Of a stretch of DNA of 33,814 bases, positions 16,156 through 23,351 are shown piece after piece. The first letter of the stretch is position 1; every line of letters starts with the position of its first letter. The notes under the pieces are model-generated. The model made no database searches, was not told where the DNA came from, and saw only the letters and a list, made by a program, of their open reading frames with translations. This DNA comes from Campylobacter troglodytis (GTDB lineage Bacteria; Campylobacterota; Campylobacteria; Campylobacterales; Campylobacteraceae), in assembly GCF_006864425.1 (NCBI RefSeq), contig NZ_QHLI01000030.1, positions 1 through 33,814 of the forward strand, in the 5' to 3' direction. A program made the position numbers and the translations under genes.

Positions 16156-17439
16156 ATGCAGATTTTATTTTATGAGAAATTAAGCAAAAACGAAAGGTGC
16201 GAGGCGTTAAAAAGACCTGCCATCAGTGCTAGGACTGAAATTCAAGCTGTGGTGGCAAAGATCATAAAAGAGGTGCGTGAGCTTGGAGATGAAGCCTTGA
16301 TTAAACAGGCTTTGAGCTTTGATAAGGCTGAGATTTCAAGCATTCGCGTTGATGAAAGAGAGATAAAAAAGGCTAGCAAAGAACTTGATAGCAATTTAAA
16401 AGAAGCCATAAAAGTAGCTTATAAAAACATCAAAAAATTCCACGAGGCTCAGCTTTTTAAGCCCTTGAAAGTACAAACCATGAGGGGGGTTAATTGCGAG
16501 CTTATCTCTCGTCCTATTGAAACTGTGGGACTTTACATACCAGGAGGACTAGCTCCTCTTTTTTCAACTGCTTTGATGCTAGCACTTCCTGCAAAGATAG
16601 CAGGTTGTAAAAAGATCGTTTTAGCAAGCCCAGCCAAGATAAATGAAGCCATACTCTTTGTAGCAAGGCTTTGCGAGATAGATGAGGTGTATCAAATGGG
16701 TGGAGCTGGGGCGATTGCAGCCTTGGCTTATGGTACGCAAAGTGTTTGCAAGGTAGATAAGATTTATGGACCAGGAAATGCCTTTGTTACAGAGGCAAAA
16801 AGGCAGGTAAGTGCTGATATAAATGGTGCTAGCATTGATATGCAAGCAGGACCAAGCGAGGTTTTAATCATAGCTGATGCCAAGGCAAATGCTGAATTTA
16901 TCGCACTTGATCTCTTATCGCAAGCAGAGCATGGGGTGGATTCTCAGGTGATCTTAGTTTGCGTAAATGAGGATCTAGCCCTTCGTGTGAGTAAGGCTGT
17001 GCAAATAGAACTTGAAAGGCTTCCTCGCAAGGAAATTGCTAAAAAATCAATAGCAAATTCACGCATCATCATAGCAAAGGATCTAAAACAGTGCATTGAG
17101 ATCTCAAATGAATACGCACCAGAACACTTAATCATCCAAACCAAAAGCCCCCGTGAGCTTTTAGCTCACATAAACAATGCAGGATCCATCTTTTTAGGTG
17201 CTTACTCACCTGAGTCGATGGGAGATTATGCAAGTGGGACAAATCATGTTTTGCCAACTTATGCTCTTACAAAGACACATTCAAGCTTGAATTTAAGCGA
17301 TTTTTGCAAGAAGATGACAGTGCAAGAATTAAGCAAAAAGGGCTTTAAAAAGCTAGCACCTAGCGTTGAAATTTTAGCCAAAGCCGAGCATTTAGAAGCA
17401 CACAAAAGGGCTGTTAGCGTGCGTTTAAAATGCTTGTAG
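16156..17439 (+). CDS. hisD: Histidinol dehydrogenase
   Basis: Zinc enzyme that performs the last two steps of histidine synthesis, oxidising L-histidinol to histidinal and then histidine with two NAD+. I chose the ATG at 16156 (MQILFYEKLS) rather than the in-frame TTG at 16150, because AAGGA ends 7 nt before it. The 427-aa length is normal. Signature segments: IPGGLAPLFSTALM, YGPGNAFVTEAKRQ, AGPSEVLIIAD, the zinc/active-site block LLSQAEHGVDSQ, EYAPEHL, and MGDYASGTNHVLPT with its ligand Asp, plus a C-terminal EAHKRAV His. An extended -10 (TGCTAAAAT, 16126-16134) lies just upstream. It is separated from hisG. Confidence 0.96.
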   Translation: MQILFYEKLSKNERCEALKRPAISARTEIQAVVAKIIKEVRELGDEALIKQALSFDKAEISSIRVDEREIKKASKELDSNLKEAIKVAYKNIKKFHEAQLFKPLKVQTMRGVNCELISRPIETVGLYIPGGLAPLFSTALMLALPAKIAGCKKIVLASPAKINEAILFVARLCEIDEVYQMGGAGAIAALAYGTQSVCKVDKIYGPGNAFVTEAKRQVSADINGASIDMQAGPSEVLIIADAKANAEFIALDLLSQAEHGVDSQVILVCVNEDLALRVSKAVQIELERLPRKEIAKKSIANSRIIIAKDLKQCIEISNEYAPEHLIIQTKSPRELLAHINNAGSIFLGAYSPESMGDYASGTNHVLPTYALTKTHSSLNLSDFCKKMTVQELSKKGFKKLAPSVEILAKAEHLEAHKRAVSVRLKCL

Positions 17440-17621
17440 GCTACTGTTTTATTTTTTAAACTATAATGATTGAGCGTTTAAGTTAAAAAGGCTTTGTTGG
17501 TTTTAAGCGTATAAAGAAGGCTTGAATTTTAAAAAAATTCAAAGATTAAATTCAAACAAGGCTTTAAGCTTAAAATGACAAACAAAGCTTTAAAAAAGCT
17601 AAATTCACAAAAAGGATAAAT

Positions 17622-18365
17622 ATGAAATTTACAGGAAAAAATGTGCTAATTACAGGATCAAGCAAGGGCATAGGAGCTAGTATAGCTAGATTTTTAGCTG
17701 GTTTTGGCTTGAAGGTGTGGATAAATTATAGATCAAAACCAGAACTTGCAGATAGCTTAAAAAATGAGATCGAGCAAAAAGGAGGAAGTGCGGCTGTCAT
17801 AAATTTTGACGCTAGCGATGAGGGTGCCTTTGAAGCAGGTCTAAGGGCTATCATAGAAGCAGATGGGGGACTTTCTTATCTTGTAAATAATGCAGGTATA
17901 ACCAACGACAAGCTTGCCTTGCGTATGAAGATGGAGGATTTTTCAGCTGTTATCAATGCAAATTTAAACTCAGCCTTTTTAGGATGCAGGGAGGCCTTAA
18001 AGATTATGAGCAAGGCTCGTTTTGGAGCTGTGGTGAATATAGCCTCTATAGTTGGAGAAATGGGCAATGCAGGACAGAGCAATTACTCAGCCTCAAAGGG
18101 TGCTATGATAGCTATGAGCAAGAGCTTTGCCAAGGAAGGAGCAAGCAGAAACATCCGCTTTAACTGTGTAACCCCTGGCTTTATAAAAAGTGATATGACA
18201 GAGGCTTTAAGTGCTGAGATCAAAGAGGCTTATCTAGCCAATATACCCTTGAAGAGATTTTCTGAGCCAGAAGAGGTGGCAGCTGCTGTTGCCTTTTTGC
18301 TAAGTGATTATGCAAGCTACATAACAGGAGAGACATTAAAGATTAACGGCGGACTTTATATGTAG
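17622..18365 (+). CDS. fabG: 3-oxoacyl-[acyl-carrier-protein] reductase
   Basis: NADPH-dependent reductase of 3-ketoacyl-ACP in type II fatty-acid elongation. It is a 247-aa classical short-chain dehydrogenase with TGSSKGIG at residues 11-18, NNAG at 89-92, and the catalytic set N114, S142, Y155 and K159 at the same spacings as E. coli FabG. GYAS-type specificity is not proven, but the VTPGFIKSDMTEAL block and C-terminal ITGETLKINGGLYM are strongly FabG-like. Unlike many Campylobacter genomes, no acpP follows: the next 468 bp have no gene. Its last five codons lie inside a tandem duplication. Confidence 0.93.
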   Translation: MKFTGKNVLITGSSKGIGASIARFLAGFGLKVWINYRSKPELADSLKNEIEQKGGSAAVINFDASDEGAFEAGLRAIIEADGGLSYLVNNAGITNDKLALRMKMEDFSAVINANLNSAFLGCREALKIMSKARFGAVVNIASIVGEMGNAGQSNYSASKGAMIAMSKSFAKEGASRNIRFNCVTPGFIKSDMTEALSAEIKEAYLANIPLKRFSEPEEVAAAVAFLLSDYASYITGETLKINGGLYM

Positions 18366-18445
18366 GCTTGCAAATTTTTTAATCTTTTGCAAAAATTTGA
18401 CTTTATATGTAGCTTTGCAAATTTTTTAATCTTTTGCAAAAAAAT
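18352..18445 (+). repeat. 47-bp tandem duplication over the fabG stop codon
   Basis: Units 18352-18398 and 18399-18445 are nearly identical, beginning GACTTTATATGTAG. Each contains TTGCAAA..TTTGCAA arms that can form a hairpin downstream of fabG, so the duplication doubles a possible terminator. The remaining sequence to 18833 holds single stray motifs (a MITE-end-like GTTGATTTT at about 18446 and one AAAGAAACTTCGTTTT unit near 18517) but no gene. Confidence 0.8.
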
Positions 18446-18833
18446 GTTGATTTTGCTGTGAGTTTTTGTCATTTTAGCAAAGAAAGATCGTTTGATAAAA
18501 AAGCTAGCTGTCAAAAGAAACTTCGTTTTAAGCCTTAAAAAAAGTTAATTATCCACAGCCGCTTTGAATTTGCGAGGCAAAAAGGCTTTCTTGAGTTGCT
18601 TTGCTTATATTTAAAACAGACAAGGTTTGATTTTTATAAAAGAGCTAAATGTTCTTAAATTCACAAGGACGCGAGCCTTGTGAATTTTTCTTGGTTTTTA
18701 TCTTTCAAGCTTATTTAAAGCTCTTAAAATTCAAGGTTTTTATTTACAAAAGAGCTTAATTTTATTTAAAATCTCAAATTTAGGTTTAGGATCTCAAATA
18801 AAAGATCAAAGATACAAGTTAAAAAGGAAACCA

Positions 18834-19619
18834 ATGCGTATAAATCAATTCATCTCACATAATAGCGATTTTTCAAGACGTCAAGCAGATGAGCTAATCA
18901 AACAGGGCCTAGTTGAGCTTAAAACAAAAGAAAAAAATTCAAAAAATTCACCCAAAATAGCCAAACTTAGCGATACAGTTAGCAAGGATGATCTGGTGTT
19001 TATAAGGGGCAAAAGGCTCTTTATTAAGACCAAGTTTTCTTTGATAATCTATCATAAGCCAAAGGGTGAGCTAGTAAGTCATAAGGATGAAAGGGGTAGA
19101 AGAACTATTTATGAGAGTTTGCCGTGTGAGTTTAAAACCTGGCAAAGCGTTGGAAGGCTTGATTATGCAAGTACTGGATTATTAATTTTAAGCGACAGTG
19201 CTAAGATAGTATCATCCTTAATGAAGAGCGATTTAGAAAGAAAATACTATCTAAAAATCAAGGGAAAAATCAATGAAAAGGTGCTTGAGGCTATGCAAAA
19301 TGGGCTTGAAATTCAGGGCTTAAAAGGAGCTCATCCTAAGAGTAAGTTAAAAACTATGAAGATAGCACCCTTTTTAAATTATGAGATCTTTGGAGAAAGT
19401 GGGGGATACACCAAGCTTAGAGTGCTTATTAAGGAGGGGCAAAATAGAGAGCTTCGTAGGTTTTTTGGCTTTTTTGATTTAAGGGTGATGGATTTGAAAA
19501 GGGTGGGCTTTGGTGTGATTGATCTTGGAAATTTAAAAGAGGGGAAATTTAGGTATTTTAGTCAAACTGAGTATGATAAATTAAGGGATTTTTTAAGATA
19601 CACTAGATCAAGGAGTTAG
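18834..19619 (+). CDS. rluB: RluB/RsuA-family pseudouridine synthase
   Basis: A 261-aa rRNA pseudouridine synthase. An N-terminal S4 RNA-binding domain (MRINQFISHN through about residue 60) is followed by the catalytic domain with YHKPKGELVSHKDERGRRT, the catalytic Asp in SVGRLDYASTGLLILS (D110), RKYYLKIKG and the C-terminal EGQNRELRRFFGFFDLRVMDLKRVGFG. The longer loop and overall order suit RluB (23S rRNA U2605) better than RsuA (16S U516). The exact target is an inference. It is a single gene with RBS AAAAAGGA and a hairpin 13 bp downstream. Confidence 0.9.
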   Translation: MRINQFISHNSDFSRRQADELIKQGLVELKTKEKNSKNSPKIAKLSDTVSKDDLVFIRGKRLFIKTKFSLIIYHKPKGELVSHKDERGRRTIYESLPCEFKTWQSVGRLDYASTGLLILSDSAKIVSSLMKSDLERKYYLKIKGKINEKVLEAMQNGLEIQGLKGAHPKSKLKTMKIAPFLNYEIFGESGGYTKLRVLIKEGQNRELRRFFGFFDLRVMDLKRVGFGVIDLGNLKEGKFRYFSQTEYDKLRDFLRYTRSRS

Positions 19620-19632
19620 AATAGGACATTTA

Positions 19633-19650
19633 AGCCTTTTTATAAAGGCT
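19633..19650 (+). terminator. Hairpin downstream of the pseudouridine synthase
   Basis: AGCCTTT-TTAT-AAAGGCT, a perfect 7-bp stem with a 4-nt loop, 13 bp after the stop codon. There is no long T run after it. Confidence 0.5.
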
Positions 19651-19898
19651 AGGGGTTTAAAAATTTGAAAAATATCCTAAGATAAATTCAAGTGCTATTC
19701 TTTGTTTTTATGAGCATAAGCAAATCATTTCAAAAAGCAAGGCAGATTTTCTAACTTCTTTCAAATTTACAAAAAAGCATTTTTAGCTTACAAACTATGT
19801 TTTTTAAAGCCTATATAAAAGTTTCAAAGCCAACAAAAAATTCAAAAGTAGCTTTTATAAGCTTAAATTTAAACTTATAAAAAATTTGTAAAATACTA

Positions 19899-19925
19899 TA
19901 AAGATAAATTTATCTATGCCGATTT
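19899..19925 (+). promoter_or_regulatory. Sigma28 (FliA) promoter
   Basis: TAAA (19899-19902), exactly 15 bp, then GCCGATTT (19918-19925). The flagellar sigma28 consensus is TAAA-N15-GCCGATAA, so box and spacing agree. It lies 34 bp before the ATG of the downstream gene. This is the clearest promoter in the window. Confidence 0.85.
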
Positions 19926-19958
19926 AGCTTAGGAATAATACTTCACAAAGGAGCAAGG

Positions 19959-20585
19959 ATGCAAGTAAATTCAACAGTTGCTAGCGTGGCAACAGGACAG
20001 TTTAAGGCTTATAGCCAACAAAAAAAAGAAGCTGAAAAAAGCACTCAAAGCGCCAACACTCAAAGTGCCCAGCTTTCAAGTCTAAGTAAAGATACCATAG
20101 ACCAGCTCAAAGCCCTAGGTGGCAAGGGTATGTCAAATCTTTACATAGCACAGTACCAACAACAAGCCCTCAACATGAGCCTTTCAAGCTTTGGCTCTCA
20201 AGGTGGGATCTTGGATCTACTTGGTGCAAATAGCAAGGCAAGTGGTATCTTAGCCCAGCTAAATTTAAGCTCTATAGGCTATACAGGAAAAAATATTCTG
20301 TCTATGAATAAGGATGAGCTAAATCAGCTAATAAGCGAGGATGGCTTTTTTGGTATGGAAAATACAGCAAATAGAATAGCTGATTTTGTCATAAGTGGGG
20401 CTGGAAATGATGCTATCAAGCTTCAAAAGGGCTTTGAGGGTATGAAAAGAGGCTTTGAACAAGCTGAGAAGATTTGGGGCTCTAAGCTTCCTCAACTTAG
20501 TCAAGATACCATAAATAAAGCCATTGAAAAGGTTAGCAATAGGATCAAAGAACTTGGTGCAAATGCCGTAAACATCAATGCTTAA
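19959..20585 (+). CDS. Flagellar co-expressed protein (FedA/Cj0391c-like)
   Basis: A 208-aa soluble protein without signal peptide or membrane segment. It has a Ser/Gln/Ala/Lys-rich disordered N terminus (about 1-50, STVASVATGQFKAYSQQKK...), as in substrates of the flagellar export apparatus, then a helical body (DTIDQLKALGGKGMSNLYIAQ; ENTANRIADFVISGAGNDA) and a C-terminal helix. It is transcribed from a near-consensus sigma28 promoter. From memory it resembles C. jejuni Cj0391c, one of the sigma28-dependent flagellar co-expressed determinants, which also sits next to pflB; pflB is 2.8 kb away here. Some databases call this family hydrogenase-4 component G, which the sequence does not support. 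Exact role unknown. Confidence 0.8.
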   Translation: MQVNSTVASVATGQFKAYSQQKKEAEKSTQSANTQSAQLSSLSKDTIDQLKALGGKGMSNLYIAQYQQQALNMSLSSFGSQGGILDLLGANSKASGILAQLNLSSIGYTGKNILSMNKDELNQLISEDGFFGMENTANRIADFVISGAGNDAIKLQKGFEGMKRGFEQAEKIWGSKLPQLSQDTINKAIEKVSNRIKELGANAVNINA

Positions 20586-20590
20586 TCTAT

Positions 20591-20621
20591 GCTAAATTCA
20601 GATCTTTGATCTGAATTTAGC
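20591..20621 (+). terminator. Perfect 14-bp terminator stem
   Basis: GCTAAATTCAGATC-TTT-GATCTGAATTTAGC, a perfect stem of 14 bp with a 3-nt loop, 5 bp after the FedA-like stop codon. Moderately T-rich sequence follows. Confidence 0.75.
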
Positions 20622-20677
20622 CCTGCTTTATCTTCTGAAATTCTTTTTTTTAAAATCTTAAAAATTCAAGGTTTTTT

Positions 20678-21093
20678 GGCTCGATATGCTTTAATAAAAT
20701 TTGGGCTTATCAATTTTGATAAATTTGGATGGCTCAATTAAACTTAAATAGGATTTTGGCTTATTAATTTTTGGCTCAATTTAACTTAAGCGGATTTTCT
20801 CTTATCATTTTGAGTAAAATTTTATACAAATCTTTACCTTGAATTTTCGTCTTAATTCTATTTCTTTTAAATGAAGGATAAAATTTTCTTTTTTATACAA
20901 CGAAATTTAGCAAGTATAAACTTAGCAAAGCCCTAGAATTCTTAATTGTATGTATGTGATTTTACTATTTGCAAAGAAATTTGACTAAACGAGCTTTCAC
21001 AAATTTTTACTACTTAGTTACAAGAGTACGAAGTAAAAACACATACATTTTGCGATCAGCCACATATCCACTTATTTTAAGTTTAATTGAGTC
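20678..21093 (-). mobile_element. Internally deleted IS1595-family relic (copy C) with triplicated end
   Basis: Minus-strand relic. The 5' terminal repeat is 21075-21093 (complement GACTCAATTAAACTTAAAA), followed almost at once by a mid-transposase piece (GYVADRKMYVF, matching GRGAGRKT.VF). A 33-bp insert follows (21004-21036), then C-terminal debris. At the 3' side three terminal repeats lie in tandem at 20773-20791, 20731-20749 and 20678-20696, each with a GG.TTAT.AATTTT-type tail. There is no intact frame; the open stretch reported on the plus strand over 20969-21289 is antisense and repeat-derived. Confidence 0.7.
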
Positions 21094-21137
21094 ATTGAAT
21101 TTTATCTATCTTCTTTTATACCAAGTTATATCAAAAC

Positions 21138-21376
21138 GAAGCTTCTTTGGTAGAACGAAGTGGCTTTTGCAAATGAAGTTGCTTTATAAAACGAAGTTTC
21201 TCCCACAAATGAAGCTGTTTAAAGAAAACGAAGTGTCTCGCACAAAACATAGCTTTTCTTGCAAACAAAGTTTTTCCTACAAAGCCTAGCTTTTCTTGCA
21301 AACGATCTTTCTCTTACAAAGCCTCACTTATTCATTCAAACCTAGCTTTTTAGACAAAGATCTTTTTATTGTAGCT
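21138..21376 (+). repeat. Degenerate 18-19-bp tandem satellite
   Basis: About twelve imperfect units start at 21138, 21157, 21175, 21193, 21211, 21230, 21249, 21267, 21286, 21304, 21323, 21342 and 21359, so the spacing is 18 or 19 bp throughout. Typical units are GAAGTTTCTCCCACAAAT and CTAGCTTTTCTTGCAAAC. The period is not a multiple of three, so it is not a peptide repeat. Units are contiguous, without spacers, so this is not a CRISPR. A related array lies at about 27865-28035 in the opposite orientation. Confidence 0.75.
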
Positions 21377-21478
21377 ACGGTTTGTAGCCACTTTTTACAA
21401 AGGATAAGCTTGTCATAAGCTAAACACTTTTATAAAAAGTTCTTTGCAAAAGTATTGAATTTAAAATTTAGCAAGTTA

Positions 21479-23275
21479 CTAAGTGCCTATTATGCCCCCA
21501 TCAAGCTTTTTGATCTGCATTATGGTGCTTCTTGGGGTTTTGCCATATGGAAAATGAGATTTTGCCCCATCTTCTCCTGGGTGTTGAATTCCTACAAACA
21601 TTATCTTGCTATCCTTTGAAAAGGCAAGCCCTGTTACCTCACAGGCTATGGGTCCGCTTAAAAATCTTCTAATTTCTCCTGTTTTAGCATTTGCACAAAG
21701 CATTTGATTATTCCCCATTTTTTCATAATCACCCCTATTTGAATACTTCCCATCGCTTTGTATCCAAAGTCTGCCAAAGCTATCAAATTTAAGCCCATCA
21801 GGTGAGTTAAACATATTATCCTCGTTTATGTTTGAGCTTCCACTTCTTGGATCATTTGAAGGATACACCCTTGGATTTCCCATCAATGCAAAGATGCTCC
21901 ATTTAAAATCCTTTTGTGTATGATCCTTATTAAGAGGGCTAAAACTAAGAATTTGTCCGTAGATATTATTTTTCCTAGGATTAGCAGGGGCGATTTGCTC
22001 TCTTTTTGTGTTGTTTGTAAGGGTAGCATAGACAAATTCACCCTTTAAATCAGCTGCTATCCACTCAGGCCTATCCATAGGTGTTGCTCCTACAAAGCTA
22101 GCTGCAAGGCGGACATTTATGAGGATTTCAGCCTGGCTGTTAAAGCCATTTGCCTTGTTAAGTCCGTTTTTGCCATAGCTAAGCTCGATCCACTCACCCA
22201 CGCCCTCAAGCAAATCCCCATCTATCCTTGCTACATACAAGGTGCCACTATCTAGGAGATCCTTATTTGCTGCCTTGTTTTTGGGATTAAATTTATTCTT
22301 GCTTACAAATTTATACAAGAACTCATTTTGCTCATCATCTCCCATATACACAACAACTCGTCCGTCTTTATTTACCACCACCTCGGCATTTTCGTGCTTA
22401 AATCTACCAAGTGCCGTTCTTTTCACAGGAGTTGACTTAGGATCAAAGGGATCAATCTCAACAACCCAGCCAAAGCGGTTTGGCTCGTTTAAATTTTGTG
22501 CTAGATCAAATCTTTCATCAAGCTCCCATTTGTAAAGGCTTTTTTCTTTAAGCCCATATCTTTTAAAGGAAGGTGAAAAGCCTTGATCCTTCTTGCTTGT
22601 GCCAAAAAAGTCATTGAAATTCTCCTCACAGGTTAAGTAGGTCCCCCACGGAGTTTGACCGTTTGCACAGTTATTAATGGTCCCAAGGACAAGCTCTCCT
22701 TTTGGATCAGATTTTGTCTTCATTAAACTGTGAGATTTTGCTGGACCTTGAATTTTAATAGGGGTTTTGGCTGTGATTCTTCTATTATAAGGTGAGTCTA
22801 AAACTACCTTAAAAAAGCCATCTTCTTTTTGACTTATTTCAAAGATGCTGACCCCAACTGAGTTTTGCATATACAAAACATCATTTAGGGTTGTTTTTTC
22901 TCCTCTGTGATTAAACATTATCTCAGGGTTAATGTATTCATTATTTACAACCAAGAGTGCATTGCCGTTATCAAGATTAAATAAAGACATTCCGTCTGTA
23001 TTGTCTCCAAAAACCAAATTTGCATTTTCTATGTATTTTTCATTTATCCTCTTCTTTTCATCAAAGGCAAGTGCCTTGCTAAAAAGCTTATCTCCCCAAG
23101 AGATCAAAGGCTTTGCCTCATATCCTGGTGGGACTATGACCTCATCTTTAAGATTAAGAGGAATTTGCTTAAAGCTTATTAGATTTTGATTTTGTGCTAA
23201 AAGAGCTGAGGGGGCAAAAAAGCTTGCATAGCTTGTAGCTACTAGGGAGGCTTTTAAAAACTGACGTCTTTGCAT
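21479..23275 (-). CDS. phoX: PhoX-family alkaline phosphatase, Tat-exported
   Basis: Periplasmic calcium/iron-dependent phosphomonoesterase that frees phosphate from organic esters. The 598-aa precursor begins with a twin-arginine signal (MQRRQFLKASLVATSYASFF, cleavage probably near residue 27, ALLAQ). PhoX-type segments include NNEYINPEIMF, GTINNCANGQTPWGTYLTCEENFNDFFG (Fe/Cys region), GWVVEIDPFDPKSTPVKRTALGRFKHENAEV, YMGDDEQNEFLYKFVS, DRPEWIAADLKGEFVYATLTNN and SPDGLKFDSFGRLWIQSDG. C. jejuni relies on a PhoX enzyme (Cj0145) rather than PhoA. It lies 76 bp downstream of pflB on the same strand; a small inverted repeat TTGTC..GACAA (23297-23311) lies in between. Confidence 0.93.
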   Translation of the reverse strand: MQRRQFLKASLVATSYASFFAPSALLAQNQNLISFKQIPLNLKDEVIVPPGYEAKPLISWGDKLFSKALAFDEKKRINEKYIENANLVFGDNTDGMSLFNLDNGNALLVVNNEYINPEIMFNHRGEKTTLNDVLYMQNSVGVSIFEISQKEDGFFKVVLDSPYNRRITAKTPIKIQGPAKSHSLMKTKSDPKGELVLGTINNCANGQTPWGTYLTCEENFNDFFGTSKKDQGFSPSFKRYGLKEKSLYKWELDERFDLAQNLNEPNRFGWVVEIDPFDPKSTPVKRTALGRFKHENAEVVVNKDGRVVVYMGDDEQNEFLYKFVSKNKFNPKNKAANKDLLDSGTLYVARIDGDLLEGVGEWIELSYGKNGLNKANGFNSQAEILINVRLAASFVGATPMDRPEWIAADLKGEFVYATLTNNTKREQIAPANPRKNNIYGQILSFSPLNKDHTQKDFKWSIFALMGNPRVYPSNDPRSGSSNINEDNMFNSPDGLKFDSFGRLWIQSDGKYSNRGDYEKMGNNQMLCANAKTGEIRRFLSGPIACEVTGLAFSKDSKIMFVGIQHPGEDGAKSHFPYGKTPRSTIMQIKKLDGGIIGT

Positions 23276-23351
23276 ATCTTTTCCTTTGTGTTTAAATTGT
23301 CAAAACGACAAAGAAAGTATGCAAAAACTTAGAAACATTAAAGAAACAAGC

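Noticed and set aside
16480-16492. G6 run in hisD as a phase-variable tract
   Set aside because: Only six G residues, in a housekeeping gene coding in frame; shorter than typical Campylobacter contingency tracts.
19959-20585. Hydrogenase-4 component G as a function for this gene
   Set aside because: The protein has no hydrogenase motif or hydrogenase neighbours and is driven by a sigma28 promoter; the label appears to be an inherited misnomer.
20969-21289. 106-codon plus-strand open frame over relic C and the satellite
   Set aside because: It reads the relic antisense and then the 18-19-bp repeats, whose period is not a multiple of three; the peptide shows no periodic pattern or domain.
21138-21376. 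Possible CRISPR array
   Set aside because: Units are contiguous, 18-19 bp and divergent, with no spacers between conserved repeats and no cas genes.
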